Source: Methylobacterium haplocladii (GTDB lineage: Bacteria; Pseudomonadota; Alphaproteobacteria; Rhizobiales; Beijerinckiaceae). Taken from it: a stretch of DNA of 64,000 nt. The position numbers and the translations under genes were made by a program. The stretch lies in NCBI RefSeq assembly GCF_007992175.1, contig NZ_BJZT01000042.1:1-64000 (forward strand), in the 5' to 3' direction. Of the stretch, positions 34,352 to 43,854 are shown in pieces (positions within the stretch are counted from its first letter, which is position 1; each line of letters starts with the position of its first letter). The notes under the pieces are model-generated. The model was given only the letters and a program-made list of their open reading frames with translations. It had not been told where the DNA came from and did not search any database.

Positions 34352-35371
34352 TCAATCGGCGCCCGCCGCCAGCGCTTTCGTCCGGGCTTTCGTCAACGCG
34401 GCCAGGAGAGCGTCCCGGTCCGTCGCCGGAAAGGCTTCGCGGGCAAAGGCGGCGAAGGCGTCCGGGTAGACCAGCCAAGCCCGCTGCGTCCGCCGGATGC
34501 CATCCTTGCCGTGAGGGAGCGCGTCAGGATCGTCCTTCGCCTTCATCAGTTTGCCGTAGGCTCTGTTCAGTGCCGCATCGGCGTCGGCGAACGAGGATGT
34601 CCCGTCCGGCGATCGTCCGGCCGCGAGTTGCTGGAGCAACCCGACGAACGCGCTCTGCTGCTGCGCCTTCGCCTCGACTTGAAAGGCACCGCTGCCGCTT
34701 CCCCGCGGATCGACCTCGTTCTCGGACACGGCCTCGGCGTAGGTGTCGGCGGTGGTGCGGAGATGGGCGAAGGCGGCCTTGCGCTGCGGTGGCCAGGCCG
34801 CCGTGAGCCGCGCGACGTCCGCATCACGGCGTGCCGCTTCCAGCCGCGCGCCGTGCGACGCGCAGAGACCCATCATGTAGCCGCTGGTCAGGTCGTCGCA
34901 GATGTCGAAATCGCGGCCCGCCCAATGCTCGGCGCGGAGACGGTCGAGATGGAGTACGCGGCCGTCGATCTCGGCCGGCGCCCCGTCGATCCGGCAGGCG
35001 AGGGCGATGGCGAGGTCGAGATCGCGCGGCGCGCCGAGGCCGTTGGCGTAGATCGTCATCAGCAGGCTCCGGCCCTCGAAGGGCGAATCCGCGTCGGGCG
35101 CCTGCCGTGCCGCCTGCCTCAGGGCGCAGGCGTGCGCGGTGACGGGGTCCGCCTTGCGGCCGATGCCGTAATAGAGGGCTTCCGCGTCGCAATCCGGAGC
35201 GGCGACGGCCGCGACCTCGGGCAACCGGGCCGATTTCGCGGATCGGCATATGGCCTTGGAACGCTCGTAGCCGCTGGTGAAGGCACGGGTGTCGTCGCCC
35301 CACTCGGCAGCTATTGCAGGGGGACCGAGAGGGGCGGCTGCAATCAGCAGCGGCACGAGAAACGATCGCAT
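34352..35371 (-). CDS. secreted protein with LprI-like C-terminal domain
   Basis: The 339-aa protein has a signal peptide (MRSFLVPLLIAAAPLGPPAI, cleavage near AEW). The middle region has Sel1-like Cys-containing segments (SKAICRSAKSARL, IALACRIDG, FDICDDLTSGYMMGLC). The C-terminal 110 residues (ADAALNRAYGKLMKAKDD, then RRTQRAWLVYPDAFAAFA) match the lysozyme-inhibitor LprI N-terminal domain. It probably acts in the periplasm. It converges on the OGFr gene and is divergent from the EVE gene. Confidence 0.75.
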   Translation of the reverse strand: MRSFLVPLLIAAAPLGPPAIAAEWGDDTRAFTSGYERSKAICRSAKSARLPEVAAVAAPDCDAEALYYGIGRKADPVTAHACALRQAARQAPDADSPFEGRSLLMTIYANGLGAPRDLDLAIALACRIDGAPAEIDGRVLHLDRLRAEHWAGRDFDICDDLTSGYMMGLCASHGARLEAARRDADVARLTAAWPPQRKAAFAHLRTTADTYAEAVSENEVDPRGSGSGAFQVEAKAQQQSAFVGLLQQLAAGRSPDGTSSFADADAALNRAYGKLMKAKDDPDALPHGKDGIRRTQRAWLVYPDAFAAFAREAFPATDRDALLAALTKARTKALAAGAD

Positions 35372-35451
35372 GGGATGCTCCTTCCGGTGCAGCTTCCGGC
35401 CCTCATGCGCAGCGTGTAGACGATCCCGGTCTGCGAGCGGAGCCCCACCCG

Positions 35452-35874
35452 ATGGCCTACTGGCTGTTCAAGTCCGAGCCCTCCACTTGGTCCTGGGACA
35501 TGCAGGTCGAGGCCGGGGAGGGCGGCACGGAATGGACCGGCGTGCGCAACCACCTCGCCAAGAACCAGATGCAGGCGATGGCGGTCGGCGAGCGCGGCTT
35601 CTTCTACCATTCGAACGAGGGCAAGGCCGTCGTCGGCATCGTCGCGGTGGTCAAGCCCTATCACCCGGACCACACCGATGCCTCCGGCCGCTTCGGCATG
35701 GTCGACATCAAAGCCGTGAAGCCGTTGCCGAAGCCCGTCACCCTCGATGCGATCAAGGCCGAGCCGCGGCTGAAGGACATGGTGCTCGTCAACAACTCGC
35801 GCCTGTCGGTGCAGCCGGTGACGCAGGCCGAGTGGGTCGCGGTCTGCGAGATGGGCGGGTTGGCCGAGCCCTGA
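35452..35874 (+). CDS. EVE domain protein
   Basis: The 140-aa protein is a stand-alone EVE (PUA-like) domain, related to YTH domains that read modified bases. It starts MAYWLFKSEPSTWSW and contains WTGVRNHLAKNQMQAM, GFFYHSN and LVNNSRLSVQPV, all typical. Bacterial EVE proteins are thought to bind modified nucleic acid, but direct evidence is limited. The start at 35452 is set by homology; upstream sequence belongs to the divergent promoter. Confidence 0.93.
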   Translation: MAYWLFKSEPSTWSWDMQVEAGEGGTEWTGVRNHLAKNQMQAMAVGERGFFYHSNEGKAVVGIVAVVKPYHPDHTDASGRFGMVDIKAVKPLPKPVTLDAIKAEPRLKDMVLVNNSRLSVQPVTQAEWVAVCEMGGLAEP

Positions 35875-35959
35875 CATCTCACGAACGTGAAACACGACCG
35901 CTTGCGTTCTGCCGGGATCCGGCGCTCGCCTTCCACCAACGACCACGGAGACGACTCGC

Positions 35960-36577
35960 ATGGCTCCCCGCGAACCCCTGCTCGAGCCGGTGCCGATCGC
36001 CGAGCTACGCCCCACCCAGATGACCGTCGGCCTTCGCGAGGTCGCGGAGAAGCGCAAGCGCTGGCGCGAGCACGATCCCGACACGAAGGCTGCCTTCCTC
36101 GGCTCGCACATGATCCCGGTGCTGCTGGGGCCGAAGAAGCATCACTACGTCATCGACCACCACCACCTCGCCCGCGCGCTGCAGGAGGAGGGCGTAGAGC
36201 ACGTGGCGGTCACGGTCGTCGCCGACCTGCACAAGCTCGACAAGGACGCGTTCTGGACGGTGGCCGACCACAAGGCCTGGGTTCACCCCTACGATGCCGA
36301 CGGCGTCCGCGCCGCGTTTTCGGACATCCCGAAAAAGATCACCGACCTCGCCGACGATCCTTTCCGAAGCCTTGCGGGCGAACTGCGCCGCGCCGGCGGC
36401 TTCGCCAAGGACACCACGCCGTTCAGCGAGTTCCTCTGGGCCGATTTTTTGCGGCGGCGGATCAAGCGCAAGGCCGTCGAGAACGACTTTACGGCCGTGC
36501 TCGAAGAGGCGCTGAGCCTCGCGAAGTCGCCCGATGCAGGGTATCTGCCGGGATGGTGCGGGCCGGTTTCGAACTGA
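35960..36577 (+). CDS. ParB-like nuclease family protein (ParBc_2)
   Basis: The 205-aa protein has IAELRPTQMTVGLREV followed by PVLLGPKKHHYVIDHHHLA, the pattern of the ParBc_2 family of putative ParB-like nucleases. This is not the chromosome-segregation ParB: it lacks the HTH and the GERRxRA box. Function is unknown. The gene lies 85 bases after the EVE gene on the same strand. It is 1.1 kb from a parS site, but I see no reason to link the two. Confidence 0.82.
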   Translation: MAPREPLLEPVPIAELRPTQMTVGLREVAEKRKRWREHDPDTKAAFLGSHMIPVLLGPKKHHYVIDHHHLARALQEEGVEHVAVTVVADLHKLDKDAFWTVADHKAWVHPYDADGVRAAFSDIPKKITDLADDPFRSLAGELRRAGGFAKDTTPFSEFLWADFLRRRIKRKAVENDFTAVLEEALSLAKSPDAGYLPGWCGPVSN

Positions 36578-36957
36578 CCGGACCCGAGCTCCCGCATCAC
36601 GACGGAGCTCGCTACAGGCGCGCCCCCTTCCTCTCGTTCAGACTCCGAAAACCATACCGCGCCCTATCGCCCTGATCGTCCGGCCGATGTGCGCCAGCGC
36701 AGATCCAGCTCGTATGGCCAAGCCTAAACCGCAGCGCTTGGAACGAGCGAAACAGGGTCATGCGGTACAAGGTCTGTCTGGTGTTCACGCTGGTCGCGTT
36801 CGTGATCGGCGGACGCGCTCCCGGGATCCGTGAACTGCGCAATCCGGATGCGGAGCATGGCCCTGGCGCCCGCACCGCGATCGCCTTGAAACGCGGCGTG
36901 GGCTGAGGCGAACCTTCCCCTCGGCTTTTGCCGCCGGCGGAACTAAGCCTCTGTTCC
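36578..36957. other. 380-base gap before recO, no convincing gene
   Basis: No domain-bearing frame is present. One short plus-strand frame at 36760-36906 (48 codons, beginning MRYKVCLVFTLVAFVIGG) would encode a signal-peptide-like leader, but its ribosome-binding site is poor and the C-terminal half is not protein-like. I do not call it. Confidence 0.45.
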
Positions 36958-37683
36958 ATGCAATGGACCGACGACGGTCTCGTGCTCGGCCTGCGCAAGC
37001 ACGGTGAGACGGGCGTCATCCTCGAACTCATGACGGCAGGGCACGGGCGCCATCTCGGCCTCGTGCATGGCGGCCGGTCGCGCCGGATGCAGCCGATGCT
37101 CCAGCCCGGCAACACGCTCCATGCCACGTGGCGGGCGCGGATCGACGAGTCGCTCGGCTCCTATACGGTGGAGCCGACGCGCCTCGTCGCCTCCCGGCTG
37201 ATGGGGTCGGCCCTGGCGCTCTACGGCATCGGCCATCTGGCGGCGCTGCTGCGGCTTTTGCCCGAGCGCGATCCGCATGTGGGGCTCTACGATGCGGCGC
37301 AGGTGCTGGTGGAGCATCTCGGCGACCGCCGTATTGCGCCGGCGCTGATGGTGCGGTTCGAACTCGCGATATTGGCCGAACTCGGCTTCGGCCTCGATCT
37401 CAGCGCCTGCGCGGCATCCGGCGGCAACGACCAATTGATCTACGTCTCGCCGAAGAGCGGACGGGCCGTCAGCGCCTCGGCCGGCGAGCCCTATCGCGAC
37501 AGGCTCCTGACGCTGCCGGCTTTCCTGCGCGACCGCTCTGGCGTACCGGACGAACGGGACGTCGCGGACGGGTTCGGCTTGACCGGCTACTTCCTCAACC
37601 AGCACATCTGGGAGCCACGCGGTTTGCGGTCCCCGGAGGAGCGTGCGCGATTCGTCGCCGCCGGTATCGAGCCAACGGCTTGA
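36958..37683 (+). CDS. recO: DNA repair protein RecO
   Basis: RecO, 241 aa, works with RecF and RecR to load RecA on gapped single-stranded DNA. The OB-fold start MQWTDDGLVLGLRKHGETGV and GHGRHLGLVHGGRSRRMQP are characteristic; a C-terminal helical domain follows. The Cys residues of the zinc site seen in some RecO are not evident. The start at 36958 is the conserved Met. The gene ends 11 bases before a parS site and 44 bases before parC. Confidence 0.93.
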   Translation: MQWTDDGLVLGLRKHGETGVILELMTAGHGRHLGLVHGGRSRRMQPMLQPGNTLHATWRARIDESLGSYTVEPTRLVASRLMGSALALYGIGHLAALLRLLPERDPHVGLYDAAQVLVEHLGDRRIAPALMVRFELAILAELGFGLDLSACAASGGNDQLIYVSPKSGRAVSASAGEPYRDRLLTLPAFLRDRSGVPDERDVADGFGLTGYFLNQHIWEPRGLRSPEERARFVAAGIEPTA

Positions 37684-37694
37684 TGTTCGTGTTA

Positions 37695-37710
37695 TGTTCC
37701 ACGTGAAACA
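37695..37710. promoter_or_regulatory. parS centromere-like site (ParB binding)
   Basis: TGTTCCACGTGAAACA is a 16-base match to the conserved bacterial parS sequence, extended by one base on each side to ATGTTCCACGTGAAACAT. ParB nucleates here and spreads, and parS sites cluster near the replication origin. It sits in the 44-base gap between recO and parC. I noticed no second copy in the window. Confidence 0.92.
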
Positions 37711-37727
37711 TCGATTGGGGTCAAGGG

Positions 37728-39974
37728 ATGGGCGAGGCTTTCGAGCCGCCGAGCGATGACGGCATCCAGAGCGTCGAGCTGAAATCGGCGCTGGAGGACC
37801 GCTACTACGCCTATGCGCTCTCCACGATCATGCACCGGGCGCTGCCCGATGCCCGCGACGGGCTGAAGCCGGTCCACCGACGCATCCTCTACGGCATGCG
37901 GCTACTGAGGCTCGACCCGAATACGGCCTTCAAGAAGTGCGCAAAGATCGTCGGCGACGTGATGGGCGATTTCCATCCGCACGGCGATCAGGCGATCTAC
38001 GACGCCCTGGTGCGGCTTAGCCAGGACTTCGCCCAGCGCTATCCGCTGGTCGACGGGCAGGGCAATTTCGGGAACATCGACGGTGATGGGCCGGCCGCCT
38101 ACCGCTACACCGAGGCGCGGCTCACCGAAGTCGCCCGCCTGCTGCTCGACGGGATCGACGAGGACACCGTCGATTTCCGTGCGTCCTACAACGGCGAGAA
38201 GGACGAGCCGGTCGTGCTGCCGGCGGCCTTCCCGAACCTCTTGGCCAACGGTTCGCAGGGCATCGCCGTCGGCATGGCGACCTCGATCCCGTCGCACAAC
38301 GCGGCCGAGCTCTGCGACGCCGCGCTCTACCTGATCCAGAATCGGGAAGCCTCTTCGGAGCAGCTCTGCACCTTCGTGCAGGGACCGGACTTCCCCACGG
38401 GCGGCATCCTCATCGACAGCCGGGAATCGATCCGGGAAGCCTACCGCACCGGGCGCGGCGGTTTTCGCGTGCGGGCGCGCTGGGCGAAGGAAGACCTCGG
38501 CCGGGGAACCTGGACCATCGTCGTCACCGAGATCCCCTACGGCATCCCGAAGTCGCGGCTGATCGAGAAGATGGCCGAGCTGCTGCAGGAGAAGAAGCTG
38601 CCGCTGCTCGCCGACGTGCGCGACGAATCGGCGGAGGACGTCCGTGTCGTCCTGGAGCCGCGCTCGCGCAGCGTCGACCCGGTGCTGCTGATGGAATCTT
38701 TGTTCCGCATCACCGAGCTCGAAGCGCGCATCCCGCTGAACCTCAACGTTCTCGTCGGCGGCCTCGTGCCCCGCGTGATCGGGCTGGCCGAGTGCTTGCG
38801 CGAATGGGTCGACCATCGCCGCGTCGTGCTGCAGCGCCGCTCGCGCCACCGCCTCGGCCAGATCGAGCGGCGCCTGGAGATCCTCGGCGGCCTGCTCATC
38901 GTCTATCTCGACCTCGACGAGGTCATCCGCATCATCCGGGAGGAGGACGAGCCGCGACCGGCCCTGCAGAAGCGCTTCGAACTCACCGAACTCCAGGCCA
39001 ACGCGATCCTCGACACCCGCCTGCGCTCGTTGCGCAAGCTCGAAGAGATGGAGCTGAAGCGCGAGTTCGAGGGACTGACGAAGGAGAAGGAGGGGATCGA
39101 GGAGCTGCTCGGCTCCGAAAAGCTCCAGTGGAGCGATATCACCAAGCAGATCCGCGCGGTGAAGAAGGCCTTTGGCCCCGAGACCAAGCTCGGCAAGCGG
39201 CGCACGACCCTCGAAAACCCGCCCGATACCGCCGGCATCGACTTCAGCCAGGTGATGGTCGAGCGCGAGCCGGTCACCGTCATCGTCTCGCAGAAGGGCT
39301 GGATCCGCGCGCTGAAGGGTCACGTCGCCGATCTGTCGAGCGTCGCCTTCAAGGGCGACGACAGCCTGAAGGTCAGTTTTCAGGCCGAGACGACATCGAA
39401 AGTCCTGGTGCTGACCTCGAACGGCAAGGTCTTCACGCTTGAAGCCTCGAAGTTGCCGGGCGGACGCGGCTTCGGCGATCCGATCCGGCTGATGGTCGAC
39501 CTCGACGACGGCACCGAGATCGTCGCAGCGTTGCCCTACAAGCCGGAAAGCCGGCTGCTCATCGCCGGCAGCGACGGCCGCGGCTTCGTCGCGCCGGCCG
39601 ACGCACTCGTCGCCAACACCCGTAAGGGCAAGGGCATTCTCGGCCTCGACGACGATGCCAAGGCGGCGTTCCTGGTCCAGGCCGAGGGCGACCACGTCGC
39701 GGTGTGCAACACCGAGAAGCTGATGCTGGTGTTTCCGATCAGCGAACTCGCCGAACTCTCGCGCGGCAAGGGCGTGCGCCTGCAACGCTGCCGCCAGAGC
39801 GTCCTCAGCGACGGCTGCGTCTTTTCCCTCGCGGAGGGCCTACCCTGGCGCGACGCCACCGGTGCGACGCGGCTCGCCAACGCGCAGGTGCTGGAGAAGT
39901 GGCTCGGCCACCGCGCCGAGGTCGGCACGCTGATGACGCGCAGTTTTCCGCGGTTCGATCGGTTCGGGAAGTAG
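37728..39974 (+). CDS. parC: DNA topoisomerase IV subunit A
   Basis: ParC, 748 aa, forms with ParE the enzyme that decatenates daughter chromosomes. The catalytic Tyr is Tyr127 in AAYRYTEARL. GMRLLRLDP, FHPHGDQAIYDALVRL and YPLVDGQGNFGNIDGDG are typical, and C-terminal beta-pinwheel blades follow. At the positions equivalent to E. coli Ser80 and Glu84, where quinolone resistance mutations fall, it has Gln88 and Asp92; I recall Gln there in other Rhizobiales too, so this may be natural. A parS site lies just upstream. Confidence 0.96.
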   Translation: MGEAFEPPSDDGIQSVELKSALEDRYYAYALSTIMHRALPDARDGLKPVHRRILYGMRLLRLDPNTAFKKCAKIVGDVMGDFHPHGDQAIYDALVRLSQDFAQRYPLVDGQGNFGNIDGDGPAAYRYTEARLTEVARLLLDGIDEDTVDFRASYNGEKDEPVVLPAAFPNLLANGSQGIAVGMATSIPSHNAAELCDAALYLIQNREASSEQLCTFVQGPDFPTGGILIDSRESIREAYRTGRGGFRVRARWAKEDLGRGTWTIVVTEIPYGIPKSRLIEKMAELLQEKKLPLLADVRDESAEDVRVVLEPRSRSVDPVLLMESLFRITELEARIPLNLNVLVGGLVPRVIGLAECLREWVDHRRVVLQRRSRHRLGQIERRLEILGGLLIVYLDLDEVIRIIREEDEPRPALQKRFELTELQANAILDTRLRSLRKLEEMELKREFEGLTKEKEGIEELLGSEKLQWSDITKQIRAVKKAFGPETKLGKRRTTLENPPDTAGIDFSQVMVEREPVTVIVSQKGWIRALKGHVADLSSVAFKGDDSLKVSFQAETTSKVLVLTSNGKVFTLEASKLPGGRGFGDPIRLMVDLDDGTEIVAALPYKPESRLLIAGSDGRGFVAPADALVANTRKGKGILGLDDDAKAAFLVQAEGDHVAVCNTEKLMLVFPISELAELSRGKGVRLQRCRQSVLSDGCVFSLAEGLPWRDATGATRLANAQVLEKWLGHRAEVGTLMTRSFPRFDRFGK

Positions 39975-40099
39975 GCGAGCGGCCCGGCGGCCCTAACCTC
40001 GCAACCCCCGGATCTCACCAAAGTCGTGTGGCACGATCACCGGCGGTGTCCGCCGGGCGTCGGAGCCGGCGTCCGGCCACATGGGCCGAAACGAGGGCG

Positions 40100-40375
40100 T
40101 CAGCGGCGGCGGAACTGCTGGCCGCGCTGGGGCGGACGCGGACCGGACGCGCGCTCGTCCTTGTGACGGAACACGAGGCGACCTTTCTCGAGATCGTAGG
40201 GAGACATCTCGACGGTGACGCGGTCGCCGGCCAGGGTCTTGATGCGGTTCTTCTTCATCTTGCCCGCCGTGTAGGCCACGATCTCGTGTCCCTGGTCGAG
40301 CTGTACGCGGTACCGCGCGTCCGGGAGGATCTCGATCACGAGACCGTCGAACTGCATCAATTCTTCTTTCGCCAT
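40100..40375 (-). CDS. infA: translation initiation factor IF-1
   Basis: IF-1, 91 aa, binds the ribosomal A site during initiation. The S1/OB fold reads MAKEELMQFDGLVIEILPDA, GHEIVAYTAGKMKKNRI and DRVTVEMSPYDL. A C-terminal extension (about residues 74-91, rich in Arg, Pro and Gln) makes it longer than the 72-aa E. coli protein, so this may be one of two infA copies often present in Rhizobiales. It starts at 40375. Confidence 0.93.
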   Translation of the reverse strand: MAKEELMQFDGLVIEILPDARYRVQLDQGHEIVAYTAGKMKKNRIKTLAGDRVTVEMSPYDLEKGRLVFRHKDERASGPRPPQRGQQFRRR

Positions 40376-40609
40376 GCACCCTGTCTCCGGCCGGAACGCC
40401 ATCACGGGGCGCGTCGGCTACCTCAAGTCGATCATTGTCGAGCAAAACGCCGTGCCGTGCGGGTCCGATCCGTGGAGGCGCAACCGGGTCGAGCGATCCG
40501 CTGATCTAATATTCGTGCATCCTGCGCGCAACCATGCACAGGGGATGCGCAACGACTTATCGACCGTGAAGCGGCAAAACCGACGGCCAATGCGCATCAG
40601 GCCGGCGTC

Positions 40610-41740
40610 TTAGGGCGCAACCACGTTGCCGGCATAGTCGATGCGGCCGTCCGGCGTCCTGCGCCAGACGACGAGACCGAAGGGCGGCTTCGCGAGATCG
40701 CCCCTGGTGTCGAAAGCAACCTCGCCGATCAGCGTGCGCAGGGGCTTGCCGGAATGGAGGCTGTCGGCGACGCGGCGTGCCTCCGTCGATTTCGCCGCTT
40801 CGATCCCGCCCTTCAGCACCTCGACGGCCGCGTAGGTGCGAGCCGCGAACGCCTCGGCCTCCGGCGATCGGAGCGGGGCCGCCTTGCGGTCCTTGCTGTC
40901 GGGGAGCTTTCGAGGCTCCGCCGCGAGCGTCATCACCGTGTTCTCGGCACCGAGACCGGCCAGCCTCTCGAAATCCTTGTCGAGGATGCCGTCGCTGCCG
41001 ACGAACTGGCCGGTAAAGCCGGCATCTCCCAGCGCCCGCACGAGCAGTGCCGCCTCGGTGGCGAGGCCGCCGAAATAGACCGCGTCGATCCTCAAGGCTC
41101 TCATCCGTGCCACGAGGCCGGAAAAATCCTTGTCGCCCCGGGTGATGCCCTCGAACAACGCCTCTCGCCCTCCGCGCTCCTTCAGTGCGCGGGCGGCTTC
41201 GTCCGCGAGGCCGCGGCCGAAGCTGGTCTTGTCGTTGATCAGGGCGACGGGCTTGCCGGGAAATCGCTCCGCCAGCCAGGCTCCGGCAAGCTGCCCCTGC
41301 TGCGCATCGTTGCCGCAGAACCGAAACAGGTTCCAGGCGCCGCGCGCCGTCAGCGGGGCCCAGGTCGCCCCCGGCGTCACGGTGAGGATGCCGGCCTCTT
41401 CGTAGATCGGCAGCGCGGCTGCACTGGCGCCGGAATTCAGATGGCCGACCACGAGCGTCACGCCATCCGCGGCGAATTTGCTCGCGACGGCCATGCCCTG
41501 TTTTGGATCGCCGGCATCGTCCTGGACGACCAGCTGCAGCTTCTGTCCGCTGACGCCGCCCGCCCGGTTGATGTCGGCGACGGCCTGTTCGGCCCCAGCC
41601 TGCATCCCCTGGCCGAAACCGGCATCCGGCCCGGTCAGCGGCGCCGCGAGACCGATCTTCAGGGGTGGGGGTGCCGCGAGCACGAAGGGCGTCGACAGCA
41701 GAAGGCCCAAGGCCGCGAGCGCAAGAGGCCGCTTCGTCAT
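40610..41740 (-). CDS. ABC transporter substrate-binding protein (branched-chain amino acid type)
   Basis: The 376-aa periplasmic protein has a signal peptide (MTKRPLALAALGLLLSTPFV, cleavage near residue 22). The type-1 periplasmic fold of LivJ/LivK-like proteins is shown by IGLAAPLTGPDAGFGQGMQ, GVTLVVGHLNSGASAAALP, TPGATWAPLTARG and LINDKTSFGRGLADEAAR. The ligand could be an amino acid, amide or urea compound. No permease or ATPase gene is adjacent, so it is an orphan. GGGAGG lies seven bases upstream of the ATG at 41740. It is divergent from the XdhC genes. Confidence 0.9.
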   Translation of the reverse strand: MTKRPLALAALGLLLSTPFVLAAPPPLKIGLAAPLTGPDAGFGQGMQAGAEQAVADINRAGGVSGQKLQLVVQDDAGDPKQGMAVASKFAADGVTLVVGHLNSGASAAALPIYEEAGILTVTPGATWAPLTARGAWNLFRFCGNDAQQGQLAGAWLAERFPGKPVALINDKTSFGRGLADEAARALKERGGREALFEGITRGDKDFSGLVARMRALRIDAVYFGGLATEAALLVRALGDAGFTGQFVGSDGILDKDFERLAGLGAENTVMTLAAEPRKLPDSKDRKAAPLRSPEAEAFAARTYAAVEVLKGGIEAAKSTEARRVADSLHSGKPLRTLIGEVAFDTRGDLAKPPFGLVVWRRTPDGRIDYAGNVVAP

Positions 41741-41910
41741 CGTCCGGCCTCCCGATCGGCCTGCACTGATCTTGGCATCGTGATAGCGCCTGCCTGCTGA
41801 GCCCGGAAGCATCGTTCGTTGCCGCATTGCGAAACGTCGCCGGCCGCCTACCTCAACGGGATGTGTCGCTGCATCGCGGATCGGTGCCCGACGGAGGGAA
41901 CACCCGAACG

Positions 41911-42234
<324 letters not shown>

Positions 42235-42243
42235 GTTTTTGCG

Positions 42244-42984
42244 ATGAAGCTCGACAACCTCGCCGCCCTCAACGCCGAGCGTGACGCCCGCCGCCCCGCG
42301 ATCCTCGTCACCGATACCGCGGATGGTAGTCAGCGCCTCGTCCGCGAGGCCGAATTCGCCGCCGACCCCCTGGCGGAGGTGTTTCGCGAGCGTCTGCTGA
42401 GCGGCAACAGCGGGCTCGTCGAAATCGACGGCCGTTCGCTTTTCCTCACGGTGCAGGTGCCGCCGGTGCGCCTCCTGGTGATCGGCGCGGTCCACATCTC
42501 GCAGGCGCTCTGCCCGATGGCAGAGGCGCTCGAACTCGATGTGACCGTGATCGACCCCCGCACCGCCTTCGCCACGCCCGAGCGGTTCCCCGACGTAGCG
42601 TTGCTGGCGGAATGGCCCGACGACGCCTTCGCACGGATCGGCACGCTCGACCGCTACACGGCGCTGGCCGCACTGACGCACGACCCCAAGATCGACGACC
42701 CGTCGCTGATCGCGGCACTGAACGCGGACTGCTTCTATGTCGGCGCGCTGGGCTCCCGGAAGTCGCATGCGAGGCGGCTCGAACGCCTGGGGGAGGCGGG
42801 GTTGAGCCCCGAAGCCACCGCGCGCATCCACGGCCCGATCGGCCTCGACATCGGGGCGATCACGCCCGCAGAGATCGCCGTCTCCATCCTTGCCGAGGTG
42901 GTGGCGACGTTGCGCCGCGACCGCATCAAGGGCCGAACCGCCGGCAAGCCGGCGGATTGCCTGCGCCACGATCTCGATGCCTGA
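42244..42984 (+). CDS. XdhC C-terminal Rossmann-domain protein
   Basis: The 246-aa protein is the second half of XdhC: a variable N-terminal part, then a Rossmann domain (RLLVIGAVHISQALCPMAEA, VTVIDPRTAFATPERF) ending with CFYVGALGSRKSHARRLERL and IGLDIGAITPAEIAVSILAEVV, hallmarks of XdhC_C. It should act with the preceding gene in inserting and sulfurating the molybdenum cofactor. Its last eight bases overlap the next gene. Confidence 0.9.
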   Translation: MKLDNLAALNAERDARRPAILVTDTADGSQRLVREAEFAADPLAEVFRERLLSGNSGLVEIDGRSLFLTVQVPPVRLLVIGAVHISQALCPMAEALELDVTVIDPRTAFATPERFPDVALLAEWPDDAFARIGTLDRYTALAALTHDPKIDDPSLIAALNADCFYVGALGSRKSHARRLERLGEAGLSPEATARIHGPIGLDIGAITPAEIAVSILAEVVATLRRDRIKGRTAGKPADCLRHDLDA

Positions 42985-43567
42985 GCCGCGCATCGGCGCG
43001 GTGATCCTCGCCGCCGGCCGCGGCACCCGCTTCGGGCCGGAGCCCAAGCTGCTGGCGATGCTCCACGGTGAGCCGTTGATCAGACATGTGGCGAGGGCGG
43101 CTCTGGCCTCCTCGGCGAGGCCCGTGGTCGTCGTGCTCGGCGCGCATTCGGATGCCGTCGGCGCGGCGCTCGCCGGGCTCGACCTGCGCCTCGTCGACAA
43201 CCCGGATTCCGCAGTCGGACTTTCGACGTCGCTGCGCGCGGGCCTCGCGGCGATGCCGGACGCGATCGACGCCGTCGTGGTCCTTCTCGGCGACATGCCG
43301 CGGATCACCGCCGCGCATCTCGACGGGCTCATCGCGGTCTATCGGGCTGCCGAGCCACGTCCGAGCGCCGTCGTTCCGGTGACCGGCGGCCGGCGCGGCA
43401 ATCCCGTTCTGCTCGACCTCGACAAGCTCAAAGAAGTACTCGAGAATCTCAGCGGGGATACGGGCGCCGGGCCGCTGCTCGCTGGCCGCGGCGACGTCAT
43501 CGAGGTGGAAATGGACGATGCGGTGGCCTTCGACGTCGACACGCCTGCAGCTCTCGCAGGCGGATAG
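42977..43567 (+). CDS. MobA/MocA-like molybdenum cofactor nucleotidyltransferase
   Basis: The 196-aa NTP-transferase has the nucleotide-binding start GAVILAAGRGTRFGPEPKLL, then DMPRITAAHLDGLI and GRRGNPVLL. MocA-type enzymes attach CMP to molybdopterin for xanthine and aldehyde dehydrogenases. With the two XdhC genes it forms a maturation set. The hydroxylase they serve is not in the window. The ATG at 42977 lies inside the end of the upstream gene; a longer frame from 42890 is less likely. Confidence 0.88.
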   Translation: MPEPRIGAVILAAGRGTRFGPEPKLLAMLHGEPLIRHVARAALASSARPVVVVLGAHSDAVGAALAGLDLRLVDNPDSAVGLSTSLRAGLAAMPDAIDAVVVLLGDMPRITAAHLDGLIAVYRAAEPRPSAVVPVTGGRRGNPVLLDLDKLKEVLENLSGDTGAGPLLAGRGDVIEVEMDDAVAFDVDTPAALAGG

Positions 43568-43573
43568 ATCGCT

Positions 43574-43670
43574 CTCCGTCATTGCGAGCATAGCGAAGCA
43601 ATCCAGGGCAGCATCTTCAACGTTGGGGAATGCGGCCCTGGATTGCTTCGCTGCGCTCGCAATGACGGAG
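43574..43670. repeat. 36-bp inverted repeat, second copy of REP-like family
   Basis: The arms 43574-43609 and 43635-43670 are reverse complements with two mismatches and contain the same CATTGCGAGC...GCAATCCAGGGC sequence as 16187-16274. It lies between the convergent ends of the MobA-like gene and the DUF2256 gene, the same type of location as the first copy. Confidence 0.93.
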
Positions 43671-43695
43671 TATCGGCCTAAACGTCGGTATCAAT

Positions 43696-43851
43696 TCACC
43701 CTTTGGTCCGCCTGGCATCCCCCCGGCAGCGATCCGAGCAGTAGCGAACCTCCTCCCACACCCGCTCCCACTTCTTCCGCCATGCGAACGGCCGCCCGCA
43801 TTGCGCACAGATCTTTTGGGGCAGGTCGGCCTTGCTCCGCATCCGGGCCAT
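43696..43851 (-). CDS. DUF2256 zinc-ribbon-like small protein
   Basis: The 51-aa protein reads MARMRSKADLPQKICAQCGR and continues PFAWRKKW, VWEEVRYCSDRCR. The pattern CxxCGRPFxWRKKW with YCSxxC identifies DUF2256, a tiny probable zinc ribbon. Such genes are often found near cryptochrome/photolyase genes; here a photolyase gene lies 1.7 kb away. It starts three bases after the stop of the formyltransferase-like gene, so it is the last gene of a two-gene operon. Confidence 0.88.
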   Translation of the reverse strand: MARMRSKADLPQKICAQCGRPFAWRKKWERVWEEVRYCSDRCRGDARRTKG

Positions 43852-43854
43852 CGC

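Noticed and set aside
36760..36906. 48-codon signal-peptide-like frame before recO
   Set aside because: No good ribosome-binding site, and the second half of the peptide is not protein-like.
35960..37710. Link between the ParB-like nuclease gene and the parS site
   Set aside because: The protein lacks the ParB DNA-binding HTH and arginine box and belongs to ParBc_2, so proximity is probably chance.
37902..39785. 627-codon minus-strand frame antisense to parC
   Set aside because: parC is complete and conserved; the antisense frame has the typical Asp/Gln/Leu-rich composition of a shadow.
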